Of a DNA stretch of 64,000 bases, positions 1-9,151 are shown one piece after another. The DNA comes from Dactylosporangium siamense (lineage in GTDB: Bacteria > Actinomycetota > Actinomycetes > Mycobacteriales > Micromonosporaceae). A program made the translations under genes and the position numbers. The DNA lies in contig NZ_BONQ01000107.1 of the NCBI RefSeq assembly GCF_016862795.1, positions 62,001 to 126,000 of the forward strand. The letters are read 5' to 3'. Position 1 is the first letter of the stretch. Each line of letters begins with the position of its first letter. A model generated the notes under the pieces. It saw nothing but the letters and a program-made list of their open reading frames with translations. It was not told the origin of the DNA and made no database searches.

Positions 1-921
1 ATGTGGTATCCGCCGCGCCGCAACCCGTTGATGGTGCAGCTCACCGGCATGGTCGGGCAGCTCGGCGCGCTGTCGTCGGCGGTGCCGCTGGTGGTGCTGC
101 TGCGCGACGCGGGGTGGACGGCCACGTTCGTCGGCGCGGCCGGGCTGGGCGCCGCCGCGATCACCCTGGTGGCGTTCACGCTGAAGGACACGCCTGAGGC
201 GGCGACACCCCAGGCAACGGACGCGAACAGCGCCGACAAGGGCCTCAAGCGCTCCTGGGAGCACCCCGGGACCCGGCTCGGCCTGTGGACGCACTTCGTC
301 GCGCAGTTCTCCGGCAGCGTGTTCGCGCTGCTGTGGGGGTATCCGTTCCTGACCCAGGGCGAGGGTCTCGCCCCGGCGACCGCGGCGCTGCTGCTGTCGC
401 TGCTGACCGTCGGCGGGATCGTCCTCGGGCCGGTCGTCGGGCACTTCTGCGGGCGGTTGCCGTATCACCGCTCGACCCTCGTGCTGGGCATCGTGGCGAG
501 CTCGGCCCTCGCGTGGGCCGTGGTGCTGCTGTGGCCCGGCCGGGCGCCGGTCGCCGTGCTCACCGGCCTGGTCCTGGTCCTGGCCGTGAACGGGCCCGGG
601 TCGATGATCGGGTTCGACTACGCGCGGTCGTTCAACCCGGCGGCGCGGATCGGCGGGGCGACCGGCATCGTCAACGTCGGCGGGTTCGCCGCGTCCATCG
701 TCGTGATCATCGGCATCGGGGTGCTGCTGGACCTGCAGACCCGCGACGGCGCCGCCCACCCGACGCTCGGGGCGTACAAGTGGGCGTTCGCCATCCAGTA
801 TCTGCTGTGGGGGCTCGGCGCGGCCCAGGTGTGGCGCTACCGGCGCACCACCCGCCGCATCATGCCGCCGGAGCACCTCGCCGCGATCCGCCGCGGCGAG
901 GCACTGCCGGTCACTCCGTAG
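1..921 (+). CDS. MFS transporter, C-terminal part (5' end outside window)
   Basis: This is the carboxy-terminal two thirds of a major facilitator superfamily permease. It begins inside the protein: the segment WYPPRRNPLM followed by a Gly-rich helix resembles the middle of MFS proteins, and about seven further hydrophobic helices follow. A typical 400-residue MFS protein would start roughly 100-150 codons before the window edge, so the ATG at position 1 is probably internal. The substrate cannot be told from the sequence. The last 11 bp overlap tail-to-tail with the stop of the convergent prolyl oligopeptidase gene. Confidence 0.8.
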   Translation: MWYPPRRNPLMVQLTGMVGQLGALSSAVPLVVLLRDAGWTATFVGAAGLGAAAITLVAFTLKDTPEAATPQATDANSADKGLKRSWEHPGTRLGLWTHFVAQFSGSVFALLWGYPFLTQGEGLAPATAALLLSLLTVGGIVLGPVVGHFCGRLPYHRSTLVLGIVASSALAWAVVLLWPGRAPVAVLTGLVLVLAVNGPGSMIGFDYARSFNPAARIGGATGIVNVGGFAASIVVIIGIGVLLDLQTRDGAAHPTLGAYKWAFAIQYLLWGLGAAQVWRYRRTTRRIMPPEHLAAIRRGEALPVTP

Positions 922-2950
922 CCAGCGTCCGCCACAGGAACTCGAACGCCAGGGCCCACTTGAACGCCAGCTGCGCGTTGTCCGCGGCGCCGCCGTGGCC
1001 GCCCTCGATGTTCTCGTAGTAGCGGACGTCGTGGCCGTGCTCGCGCAGCCGGGCGACCATCTTGCGGGCGTGGCCGGGGTGCACCCGGTCGTCGCGGGTC
1101 GAGGTGGTGATGAGCGTCGGCGGGTACGGCACGCCCTCGCTGATGTTCTGGTACGGCGAGAACAGCCGCAGATACGCCCAGTCGTCGGCGACGTCGGGGT
1201 CGCCGTACTCCGCCATCCACGACGCCCCGGCCAGCAGCAGGTGGTAGCGGCGCATGTCCAGCAACGGCACCGCGCACACGATCGCGCCGAACAGCTCCGG
1301 GTAGCGGGTCAGCATGACGCCCATGAGCAGGCCACCGTTGGAGCCGCCCTCGATGCCGAGCTGCGCGCGCGTGGTGATGCCCCGCTCGACGAGGTCGGTG
1401 GCGACCGCGGCGAAGTCCTCGTAGGCCCGCGGCCGGTTCTCCCGCAGCGCGGAGCGGTGCCACTGCGGCCCGTACTCGCCGCCGCCGCGGATGTTCGCCA
1501 CCACGTAGGTGCCGCCGCGGGCCAGCCAGCCGCGGCCGATGATCGCGCTGTAGGACGGGACCCGCGACACCTCGAAGCCGCCGTAGCCGCTCAGCAGGGT
1601 CGGCCCCGGTCCCGCGGCGGGGTTGCCGACCACGAAGTACGGCACCTGCGTGCCGTCGGCGGACGTGGCGAAGAACTGCCTGGTGGTGATCCCGTCGGTG
1701 GGGAAGTAGGACGGGCCCTGCTTCAGCGTGGTCGGCGGGTCGCCGCCGAGGACACCGTGGCGCAGCGTCGGCGGGAGCGTGAAGCCGCTGGACAGCAGCA
1801 GGTACTGCTCGTCGGCGTCGGCGTTGGTGTCCCACACGTCGGTCTGGCCCAGCTCGAGGCCGCCCAGCACGGTGCGCTCCCAGCTCCCGTCCACGAACGT
1901 CAGCAGCTCGAGGCGGCTCTGCACGTCGGCGAGGAGGACCAGGATGAGCCCGTCGTGGGTCCAGTCGCTGTAGGACAGCGACGTGTGCGGGTCGGGCGTG
2001 AACAGGGTCGTCAGGTCCCGGCTGCCGGCGAGGAATGCGTCCAGGTTCACGATGAGCAGCGACCCGGCCGGGTGGGTGGCGCCGCCGACGGCCCAGTCGG
2101 TGCGGACCCGGATGAGCAGCCAGTCGCGGTGCAGGTCGACGCCGGCGTCGTCGGGCACGTCGAGCTTCGTCAGCACGCCGCCGGCGAGCAGGTGCCGCTC
2201 GGCGTGGAAGAAGTCCAGCGACCGGCGGATCACGGCCCGCTCGCCGGCGGCGGACGGGTCGCTGGACGCGCGGACGGAGACGTCGTCGTCGGTGCCCTCG
2301 AAGACCAGCGGGGCGTCGGCGAAGGGCGTGCCCCGCCGCCACCGGCGGACCTGCCGCGGGTAGCCCGACGACGTCATCGAGCCCGGCCCGGTGTCCGTGC
2401 CGACGAAGATCTCGTCGATCGAGATCCAGCTGACGTCGCTCTTCGCCTCGGGCAGGAAGAAGCCGTCGGCCACGAACTCCTTGCGATCCAGGTCGAACTC
2501 GCGCACGACGGCCGCGTCGGCGCCGCCGCGGGACAGCGACAGCAACGCCCGGTGGTCGCCGGCGAGGGGGCCGCGGCGCAGGTAGGTGGCGCCCTGCCAG
2601 ACCCAGTTCTCGTCCTCGGCGGCGGCGAGCGCGTCGAGGTCCAGGACCGTGTCCCAGGTGGGCTCGCCCGCGCGGTAGTCCGCCAGGGTGGTGCGCCGCC
2701 ACAGGCCACGGGGGTGGGCGGCGTCCTTCCACAGGTTGTAGACCCGTTCACCGTGCCAGGCGATCATCGGGATCCGGTCGTCGGCGTCCAGCACGACGCG
2801 GATTCCGTCGCGCAGCTCGGCGAAGCGGGCCTCGCCGGTGAGCGCGGCGACGGTCTCGGCGTTGCGGTCCCGGACCCAGGCCATCGCGTCGGCGCCGTCG
2901 ACCTCCTCGAGCCAGAGGTGGGCGTCCTCAGCGGTGATCGTGTCGGTCAT
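911..2950 (-). CDS. Prolyl oligopeptidase family serine peptidase (S9A)
   Basis: 679-residue cytosolic peptidase that would cleave short peptides, typically after proline. The amino-terminal half is the beta-propeller region and the carboxy-terminal third is the alpha/beta-hydrolase domain. The nucleophile is in GGSNGG (Ser537), the acid in the STRDDRVHP segment (about residue 621) and the histidine in EGGHGG (His652), so the triad is intact. No signal peptide is visible. The ATG at 2950 lies 4 bp after the stop of the upstream GGDEF-EAL gene on the same strand, so the two are likely co-transcribed. Longer in-frame starts would run into that gene. Confidence 0.92.
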   Translation of the reverse strand: MTDTITAEDAHLWLEEVDGADAMAWVRDRNAETVAALTGEARFAELRDGIRVVLDADDRIPMIAWHGERVYNLWKDAAHPRGLWRRTTLADYRAGEPTWDTVLDLDALAAAEDENWVWQGATYLRRGPLAGDHRALLSLSRGGADAAVVREFDLDRKEFVADGFFLPEAKSDVSWISIDEIFVGTDTGPGSMTSSGYPRQVRRWRRGTPFADAPLVFEGTDDDVSVRASSDPSAAGERAVIRRSLDFFHAERHLLAGGVLTKLDVPDDAGVDLHRDWLLIRVRTDWAVGGATHPAGSLLIVNLDAFLAGSRDLTTLFTPDPHTSLSYSDWTHDGLILVLLADVQSRLELLTFVDGSWERTVLGGLELGQTDVWDTNADADEQYLLLSSGFTLPPTLRHGVLGGDPPTTLKQGPSYFPTDGITTRQFFATSADGTQVPYFVVGNPAAGPGPTLLSGYGGFEVSRVPSYSAIIGRGWLARGGTYVVANIRGGGEYGPQWHRSALRENRPRAYEDFAAVATDLVERGITTRAQLGIEGGSNGGLLMGVMLTRYPELFGAIVCAVPLLDMRRYHLLLAGASWMAEYGDPDVADDWAYLRLFSPYQNISEGVPYPPTLITTSTRDDRVHPGHARKMVARLREHGHDVRYYENIEGGHGGAADNAQLAFKWALAFEFLWRTLATE

Positions 2951-2954
2951 CCGT

Positions 2955-5243
2955 TCAGTCTGACGGAGCGGCCGCCGGCAGTGCCACGCGGACCGCCCAG
3001 GCGGCGGCGAACGCGTCGGGGTCGACGGCGCGGCCCCACAGCCAGCCCTGCGCGAGGGGTACACCCAGCGCAAGGAGCACATCACGCTGCGCTTCGGTCT
3101 CCACGCCCTCGGCGACGACCGCGAGATGCAGGGCGCTGCTCATCGCGACAACGGCCCGCACGATCTCCTCGTCCTCGGCGCTGGTGCCCAGACCGTTGAC
3201 GAACGACCGGTCGATCTTCACCCCGGTGACCGGGTGCCGGCGCAGGTAACCCAGCGCGGAGAACCCGGTGCCGAAGTCGTCGACGGAGATCCGCACGCCG
3301 AGGGCGCGCAGCTCCACGAGGACGCGTTCGGTCAGGTCGCTGCCCTCGACCATGACCGACTCGGTGATCTCCAGGACCAGGTTGGCGGCCGGCACCCCCG
3401 TCTGCCGCAGCGTGCGGCCGAGCCGCTCGGCGAACGCCGGATCGCCGAGCTGCCGTGGTGAGACGTTCACCGACATCCAGAAGTCGTCGTCGACCACGCC
3501 GCCGGCGCGCCACCGGGCCAGCTGGAGCAGCGACTCGCGCAGCACCCAGGCGCCGAGCGCGGAGATGAGGTTGGAGTCCTCGGCGACGGCGATGAACATG
3601 TTGGGTCCGATCCAGCCGCGGACCGGGTGCTGCCACCGGCACAGCGCCTCGGCGCCGGCGGGCCGGCCGGTGTCCATCGCGACGATCGGCTGGTAGGCGA
3701 TGCTGAGCTGCTCCTGCGCGACGGCGGCGCGCAGCGCCACCTCGATCTCGACCCGCTCGCGGACCGCGTCGCGCATCGAGGCGTCGAAGACGGTCCAGCG
3801 GTTGCGACCGGACTCCTTCGCCCGGTACATGGCGGTGTCGGCGTCGCGCATGAGCGCGTCGGCCCGGTCGGCGCGGGTGTTCCTGGGCGCCTGCACGATC
3901 CCCATGGAGGCGCCGATCACCACCTCGGCGGTGCCGCCCTCGGCGGTGACGACCGTCAGGGGGTGCTCGACGCACTCCATGATCCGCCGGGCGTTGGCCA
4001 TGGCCTCCGGCTCGGTGCAGCGCTGCACGATGACGAACTCGTCGCCGCCGACCCGGGCGATCGTCGCCGTGTCCGGCAGCGCGTGCCGCAGCCGGGTGCC
4101 GATGGAGACGATGAGCTGGTCGCCGGCCGGGTGCCCCCATGAGTCGTTGACCAGCTTGAACCCGTCGAGGTCGAGGTAGAACATCCACACGTTCGCGGCC
4201 CGGTCGCCGCGCTGGTCGCCTCGTTCGTCGGCCAGCAGCCGCTCGACCATGATGCTGAGCATCCGCCGGTTCGGCAGGTCGGTCAGCGGGTCGTGGGTCG
4301 CCTGGTGCTCGAAGCGGCGCTGCGCGGCGGCGTGGCTCTGCACCGCGGCGGAGGCCCGCGCCAGCAGCAGCGCGACGATCGCGGCGCCGCCGAGGCCGAG
4401 TGCCCAGCGCTTCACCGGCGTGTCGGCGCTGAGGGTGACGGTGAGCACGAACGGCGTCGCGACCGCCGGCCCGATCAGCAGCATCCGCGGCACCGACCAC
4501 GCCTGGATCGGCAGCGGCGTGGCCCGTGCGAGGGCCTTCGCCGTCGGGTGCAGCGCGGCGGCGCCGCCGAGGGTGAACGCCAGCAGGAACGGCAGTGCCA
4601 TCAACCGGGGCCCGGTCACGTCCCCGTGCCGGCCGATGATCGCGTAGCCCAGGTCACCGACGAAGACCAGCACCATCATGGCGCCCATCAGCATGAACGA
4701 CGGCTGCCGCTTGGCCGTGGTGAACGCGAGGTTGGCCACCAGCAGCACGGTGACGGTGTCCAGCAGCGGATACAGCCCGGCGATGAGGGTGACGATCAGC
4801 GGCCGGCCGGGGATCGACGCGGCCGGCTGCACGAACAGCAGCGTCGAGGCGAGCGCCGAGCCGACGCACACGATGAGCCCGTCGACCAGCGCGTGCCGGT
4901 CGATGCCCCACCGGCTCTGGAACGTGACCAGCGACGCGATGAAGAACCCGAACCCGCAGATGGTGAACGCGTCGCCGATCTGCGCGACCGGTGCGGGCTG
5001 GTCGACCAGCAGGGCCCGCACGATGATCCCGACGAGGAAGAACGACGCGGCCGCCGTCATCAGCCGCCACGGGCGGCGCGGGTGCACGGCGTGCAGGCGC
5101 GGCCCGAACGCCCAGGCCGCGATGCACACGACGCCGATCACCGCGGAGGCGAGGTCGGCGGCGACGTCCAGCGCGAACAGTGCGGTGCACAGGGCGCCGA
5201 GCACCAGGAGCGCGAGCCAGAGCCGGTCGCGGCGCAGGACCAC
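2955..5243 (-). CDS. Membrane GGDEF-EAL protein (c-di-GMP turnover)
   Basis: 762 residues. The first 300 residues hold about nine to ten hydrophobic helices forming an integral membrane sensor, followed by a GGDEF domain (about 310-490) and an EAL domain (about 500-750). The diguanylate cyclase signature GGDEF is intact at 399-403; no RxxD inhibitory site is seen just before it. The phosphodiesterase keeps EAL (532-534), DDFGTGFSALGYL, KIDRSFV and AEGVE, so both activities are plausible. Start is GTG at 5243, with GGAGGTG 5 nt upstream. What the membrane part senses is unknown. It precedes the prolyl oligopeptidase gene by 4 bp. Confidence 0.92.
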   Translation of the reverse strand: MVLRRDRLWLALLVLGALCTALFALDVAADLASAVIGVVCIAAWAFGPRLHAVHPRRPWRLMTAAASFFLVGIIVRALLVDQPAPVAQIGDAFTICGFGFFIASLVTFQSRWGIDRHALVDGLIVCVGSALASTLLFVQPAASIPGRPLIVTLIAGLYPLLDTVTVLLVANLAFTTAKRQPSFMLMGAMMVLVFVGDLGYAIIGRHGDVTGPRLMALPFLLAFTLGGAAALHPTAKALARATPLPIQAWSVPRMLLIGPAVATPFVLTVTLSADTPVKRWALGLGGAAIVALLLARASAAVQSHAAAQRRFEHQATHDPLTDLPNRRMLSIMVERLLADERGDQRGDRAANVWMFYLDLDGFKLVNDSWGHPAGDQLIVSIGTRLRHALPDTATIARVGGDEFVIVQRCTEPEAMANARRIMECVEHPLTVVTAEGGTAEVVIGASMGIVQAPRNTRADRADALMRDADTAMYRAKESGRNRWTVFDASMRDAVRERVEIEVALRAAVAQEQLSIAYQPIVAMDTGRPAGAEALCRWQHPVRGWIGPNMFIAVAEDSNLISALGAWVLRESLLQLARWRAGGVVDDDFWMSVNVSPRQLGDPAFAERLGRTLRQTGVPAANLVLEITESVMVEGSDLTERVLVELRALGVRISVDDFGTGFSALGYLRRHPVTGVKIDRSFVNGLGTSAEDEEIVRAVVAMSSALHLAVVAEGVETEAQRDVLLALGVPLAQGWLWGRAVDPDAFAAAWAVRVALPAAAPSD

Positions 5244-5319
5244 CCGGGCACCTCCAGCCTTCTCGTCGTGCGCATCCTATCGGCGTGCCGGATGGCATTC
5301 TGAGCAAAGGCGGGCTTCG

Positions 5320-6678
5320 TCAGTGCAGGTCGCGCAGCGCGTCCTCGATTCCCCGGTGGAAGGTGGGGTACGCGTAGATCATGTGGCGCAGCGTCTCCAC
5401 CGGGACCTGCGCGTGGACCGCCACCGCCAGGGCCGACAGGACCTCGCCGCCGACCGGGCCGGCCGAGGTCGCGCCGACCAGGACGCCCCGGTCGGCGTCC
5501 TCGACCAGCTTGATGAAGCCCTCGTTGCCCACCTTGTGGATCCAGCCGCGGGACGACGACGGGACCTGGCCGGTGCCGACCCGGACCCGGGTGCCGGCGG
5601 CGCGGGCCTGCGCCTCGGTGAGGCCGACCGCGCCGATCTCCGGGTCGGTGAACGTCACCCGCGGCGTGGCCCGGTAGTCGGCCGGCGGGCCGTCCTGGCC
5701 GAGGATGTCGCGCACGGCGATGCCCGCCTGGTACATCGCCATGTGGGTGAACGCGCCGTGGCCGGTCACGTCGCCGACGGCCCAGACCTTGTCGGCGGCG
5801 CGCATCCGCTCGTCGACGGTGACGCTGCGGGCGGCCGGGTCCAGGCCGACCCGGTCGACGCCGAGTTTGGACAGGTCGACCCTGCGGCCGGTGGCGACGA
5901 GGAGCTTCTCGGCGCTGACGGTCCGGCCGTCGGACAGGTTGACGGTGAAGCCGCCACCGTCATGACGGACCTCGGCGGCCTTGACCCCGACGTGCACGGT
6001 GACGCCGTCGCGGGTCAGCGCGTCGTGGGCCAGGTCGCTCGACTCCGGCTCCTCGAGCGCGACGAGCCGGTCGAGGGCCTCCACGACGGTGACGGTCACG
6101 CCGAAGCGGGCGAAGACCTGGGCCAGCTCGACGCCGATCGCGCCGCCGCCGAGCACGATCAGCGACGCGGGGAGGGTCTCGACCTCGATGGCCTCGCGGT
6201 TGGTCCACAGCGGGGTGCCGGCCAGGCCGTCGATCGGGGGGACCGCCGGCTCGGTGCCGGTGCCCAGGACGATGCCGCGGGAGGCGCGGAACACGCGGTC
6301 GCCGACGGTGACCTCGCCGGCGCCGGTGATCGTCGCCCAGCCGCGCACGAACGTCACGCCCTTGCCGACCAGGCGGTCGACGGCGACCTTGTCGTCCCAC
6401 GAGTCGGTGGCCTCGTCGCGGATGCGCCGGGCGACCGGGGCCCAGTCGGCGCGCACGTCGGCGGCGCCGGCGAGCTGCGGCACGCGGCGGGCCTCGGCGA
6501 GGGCGTTGCCGGCCCGGATCATCATCTTGCTCGGCACGCAGCCCCAGTAGGGGCACTCGCCGCCGACGAGCCTGCCCTCGACGCCGACCACGCTCAGGCC
6601 GGCCTCGGCGAGGCGCCCGGCGACCTCCTCGCCGCCGACACCCAGCCCGACCACCACCACGTCCACGGTTTCCGCCAT
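5320..6678 (-). CDS. FAD-dependent pyridine nucleotide-disulfide oxidoreductase
   Basis: 452 residues, class I flavin disulfide reductase related to dihydrolipoyl dehydrogenase and mercuric reductase. The redox-active pair is CPYWGC (Cys42, Cys47). The FAD site begins VVVVGLGVGG, the NAD(P) site is VLGGGAIGVE, and the second FAD motif is VWAVGDV. The position normally occupied by the catalytic His of the HPT motif reads YPT (Tyr437), so the exact disulfide chemistry is uncertain; several actinobacterial paralogues look like this. The ATG at 6678 has TAGGGT 6 nt upstream, suggesting a leaderless transcript. The electron acceptor is unknown. Confidence 0.88.
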   Translation of the reverse strand: MAETVDVVVVGLGVGGEEVAGRLAEAGLSVVGVEGRLVGGECPYWGCVPSKMMIRAGNALAEARRVPQLAGAADVRADWAPVARRIRDEATDSWDDKVAVDRLVGKGVTFVRGWATITGAGEVTVGDRVFRASRGIVLGTGTEPAVPPIDGLAGTPLWTNREAIEVETLPASLIVLGGGAIGVELAQVFARFGVTVTVVEALDRLVALEEPESSDLAHDALTRDGVTVHVGVKAAEVRHDGGGFTVNLSDGRTVSAEKLLVATGRRVDLSKLGVDRVGLDPAARSVTVDERMRAADKVWAVGDVTGHGAFTHMAMYQAGIAVRDILGQDGPPADYRATPRVTFTDPEIGAVGLTEAQARAAGTRVRVGTGQVPSSSRGWIHKVGNEGFIKLVEDADRGVLVGATSAGPVGGEVLSALAVAVHAQVPVETLRHMIYAYPTFHRGIEDALRDLH

Positions 6679-6713
6679 GCGCCAACCCTATGGGGTGCCG
6701 CCCGCCGCCGTCC

Positions 6714-7049
6714 TTACAGGTCGCGAACGCGTGCGGCGCGCAGGCCGCGGAGTCCGAGCACCCCGACCGCGGTGCCGAACAGGAGCGACACGGTGATCAG
6801 CAGGACGTGGATCCAGAAGAACGCCGAGCCGTGCGGGACGGTCCAGGACCGCTCGTCGTCCCAGATGGCCAGCAGGAACCGCGGCCAGATCAGCCAGCTC
6901 CACACCGCGACCACGATCAGCAACAGGGACCACCGCCGGGACAACACCACGGCCGCAGTATGCCAGCGCCCCGCTGTCAGGTGTTCGCCGGTGGCCACCG
7001 GCGGGGGGTATGACAGCAGGTCGGAAAGCCTGTCGGGTGTTCGGCGCAT
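6714..7049 (-). CDS. SCO4848-family small membrane protein
   Basis: Up to 111 residues with two transmembrane helices (roughly 40-60 and 77-100). The pattern VWSWLIWPRF, then a short acidic loop, FFWIHVLL and GLRGLRA matches the actinobacterial SCO4848 membrane family; its function is unknown. Family members are about 75 residues, so the true start may be one of two adjacent GTG codons at 6950 or 6947 rather than the ATG at 7049. Neither has a convincing Shine-Dalgarno sequence. The frame stays open further upstream but would enter the divergent protease gene. Confidence 0.72.
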   Translation of the reverse strand: MRRTPDRLSDLLSYPPPVATGEHLTAGRWHTAAVVLSRRWSLLLIVVAVWSWLIWPRFLLAIWDDERSWTVPHGSAFFWIHVLLITVSLLFGTAVGVLGLRGLRAARVRDL

Positions 7050-7149
7050 TCTGGTCACCGGCCCGTGACTTTCGGTGTATGACACCGCATCGTGGTGATT
7101 CGAACGCACGGAGTGAGTGTGTTCGTGCTCCATGGATGGGGAGATGCGG

Positions 7150-9075
7150 ATGATGAAGCCGATGACGGGCCGTCGTCGACTGCGCGCTGGCGCGTCGGGG
7201 TTGGTAGCCGTCGCGACGTCGTTGGGCCTGATCGGGGTCGGCGTTCCAGCCGCGGCTGTGACCAGCCCGGAGGCCGGCGCGAGCCGTCTGGGTGGCGGCT
7301 GGTCCGCCGACGAATGGCCGGCGGGTGCCGGCACCACGCTCAAGAGCGTGCGGTCGATCATCAAGGCCGACAGCGGTGCCGCGGCGTCGCTGACCGGTCA
7401 GGGGGTCGGCATCGCGTTGATCGACACCGGGGTCGCCCCGGTCGCCGGGCTGCCGGCGGCGCAGGTCGTGAACGGCCCCGACCTGTCGTTCGAGTCGCAG
7501 TCGGGCCAGCTGCGCTACCTGGACACGTTCGGCCACGGCACGCACATGGCCGGCATCATGGTCGGCAACGACGCGGCCTCCGGCACGATCGGCCTCGCCC
7601 CGAAGGCGAAGGTGACCTCCGTCAAGGTCGGCACCGCCACCGGCGCCAACGACGTGTCGCAGATGATCGCCGCGATCGACTGGGTCGTGCAGAACCGCAA
7701 CCATGATCCGGCCAGCCCGATCCGGGTCCTGAACCTGTCCTACGGCAGCAGCGGCATGTCGGCCTCCACCGTCGACCCGCTGATGTTCGCCGTCGAGCAG
7801 GCGTGGCAGGCCGGCATCGTGGTCGTCGTCGCCGCCGGCAACGACGGCAACACCACCACCGCGCTCACCAACCCGGCGATGGACCCGTTCGTCCTCGCGG
7901 TCGGCGCGTCCACCACCAACAACACCATCGCCATGACCGACGACGACCTGGCCACCTACACCAACAACTCCAACCAGGCCCGCAAGGTCGACATCCTGGC
8001 GCCCGGCACGTCGATCGTGTCGCTGCGCGACCCGGGCTCCAACGTCGACCAGCAGTACCCGACGGCGCGCGTCGGCGACACCGGCTTCAAGGGCAGCGGC
8101 ACGTCGCAGGCCGCGGCCGTGACCGCCTCCGCGGTGGCGCTGCTGCTGCAGCAGCGGCCGTCGCTCACCCCCGACCAGGTCAAGAAGCTGCTGACCAGCA
8201 GCGCGACCGCGCTGACCACGGGCGCGGCGAAGACGCAGGGCCTCAAGGAGCTCAACGTCTCCGCCGCCGTCGCCGCGGCCACCCCGTCCGCGACGCAGAC
8301 CATCGCGAAGGGCACCGGCACCGGCTCCCTGGAGACCACCCGCGGCGGCAACCACCTGTCGTTCAACAACATCGAGCTCAAGGGCGAGAACTCCATCTTC
8401 GGCCCGTTCAACGGCACCGCCTGGGCCAACCTCGCCGCGAGCAAGACGTCCTGGAACGGCGGCATGTGGATGGGGTACCGCATGGCCGGCGACACCTGGA
8501 CCGGGGCCGGCGGCACCGGCGGCACGGGACAGATCACCGGCTTCGCGGGCAAGTGCATCGACGTGCAGAACCGGCAGAACATCAACGGCACGCCGATCCA
8601 GCTGTACGACTGCAACAACACCCCGGCGCAGTACTGGGTCCTCGCCGCGGACGGCACGGCGCAGGCCCTCGGCAAGTGCCTGGACGTCACCGCCGCGGGC
8701 ACCGTCAACGGCACCAAGGTCCAGCTCTACGACTGCAACGGCACCCCGGCCCAGCAGTGGCGCGTCAACAGCGCCCGCCAGCTGGTGAACGTCGGTTCGA
8801 GCAAGTGCCTCGACGTGACCGCCTTCGACTCCACCAACGGCATCCAGCTGCAGATCTGGGACTGCCTCGACCAGGACAACCAGCGCTGGGTCCCGCCGTC
8901 GGCGTCGCGGACCTGGGCCGCCGCCTCGTGGCAGGGCACGCCGTGGACCGGCTCCGGCTCGTGGAGCGACCCGGAGTGGTCCGAGCAGTACTGGACCGGT
9001 CACTACTGGTCCGGTCACTACTGGAGCGGCCATTACTGGTCCGCCGACGACTGGTCGACGTCCAGCTGGTCGTGA
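7150..9075 (+). CDS. Secreted S8 subtilisin-like protease with ricin-type lectin domain and Trp-rich tail
   Basis: About 641 residues, exported by a Sec-type signal peptide (Arg-rich start, hydrophobic core, cut near AAAV). The S8 catalytic residues are Asp92 (ALIDTGV), His128 (GHGTHMAG), the oxyanion Asn230 (AAGNDG) and Ser318 (GSGTSQAAA). A ricin B-type beta-trefoil follows (about 460-590) with repeated CLDV and QLYDC/QIWDC units, suggesting carbohydrate binding. The last 45 residues are Trp-rich repeats such as HYWSGHYWSGHYW. Start choice: GGGGAG at 7138-7143 fits ATG 7150 or 7153 better than the upstream ATGs at 7117, 7132 and 7144. A strong hairpin follows the stop. Confidence 0.9.
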   Translation: MMKPMTGRRRLRAGASGLVAVATSLGLIGVGVPAAAVTSPEAGASRLGGGWSADEWPAGAGTTLKSVRSIIKADSGAAASLTGQGVGIALIDTGVAPVAGLPAAQVVNGPDLSFESQSGQLRYLDTFGHGTHMAGIMVGNDAASGTIGLAPKAKVTSVKVGTATGANDVSQMIAAIDWVVQNRNHDPASPIRVLNLSYGSSGMSASTVDPLMFAVEQAWQAGIVVVVAAGNDGNTTTALTNPAMDPFVLAVGASTTNNTIAMTDDDLATYTNNSNQARKVDILAPGTSIVSLRDPGSNVDQQYPTARVGDTGFKGSGTSQAAAVTASAVALLLQQRPSLTPDQVKKLLTSSATALTTGAAKTQGLKELNVSAAVAAATPSATQTIAKGTGTGSLETTRGGNHLSFNNIELKGENSIFGPFNGTAWANLAASKTSWNGGMWMGYRMAGDTWTGAGGTGGTGQITGFAGKCIDVQNRQNINGTPIQLYDCNNTPAQYWVLAADGTAQALGKCLDVTAAGTVNGTKVQLYDCNGTPAQQWRVNSARQLVNVGSSKCLDVTAFDSTNGIQLQIWDCLDQDNQRWVPPSASRTWAAASWQGTPWTGSGSWSDPEWSEQYWTGHYWSGHYWSGHYWSADDWSTSSWS

Positions 9076-9096
9076 CGCTTTCCCGGCACCGCACAA

Positions 9097-9130
9097 GGCG
9101 GGGCGCCCTCACCCACGAGGGCGCCCCGCC
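9097..9130. terminator. Bidirectional hairpin terminator
   Basis: A perfect 14-bp inverted repeat (arms 9097-9110 and 9117-9130) with a 6-nt loop sits between the convergent protease and serine hydrolase genes. There is no long T-run, as is common for GC-rich actinomycete terminators. Its position suggests it serves both genes. Confidence 0.75.
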
Positions 9131-9151
9131 GCCGTGTCCGGACCGGTGTCG

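Noticed and set aside
995-3199. Long + strand frame over the prolyl oligopeptidase
   Set aside because: Shadow of the conserved minus-strand gene with intact catalytic triad; no recognisable domain.
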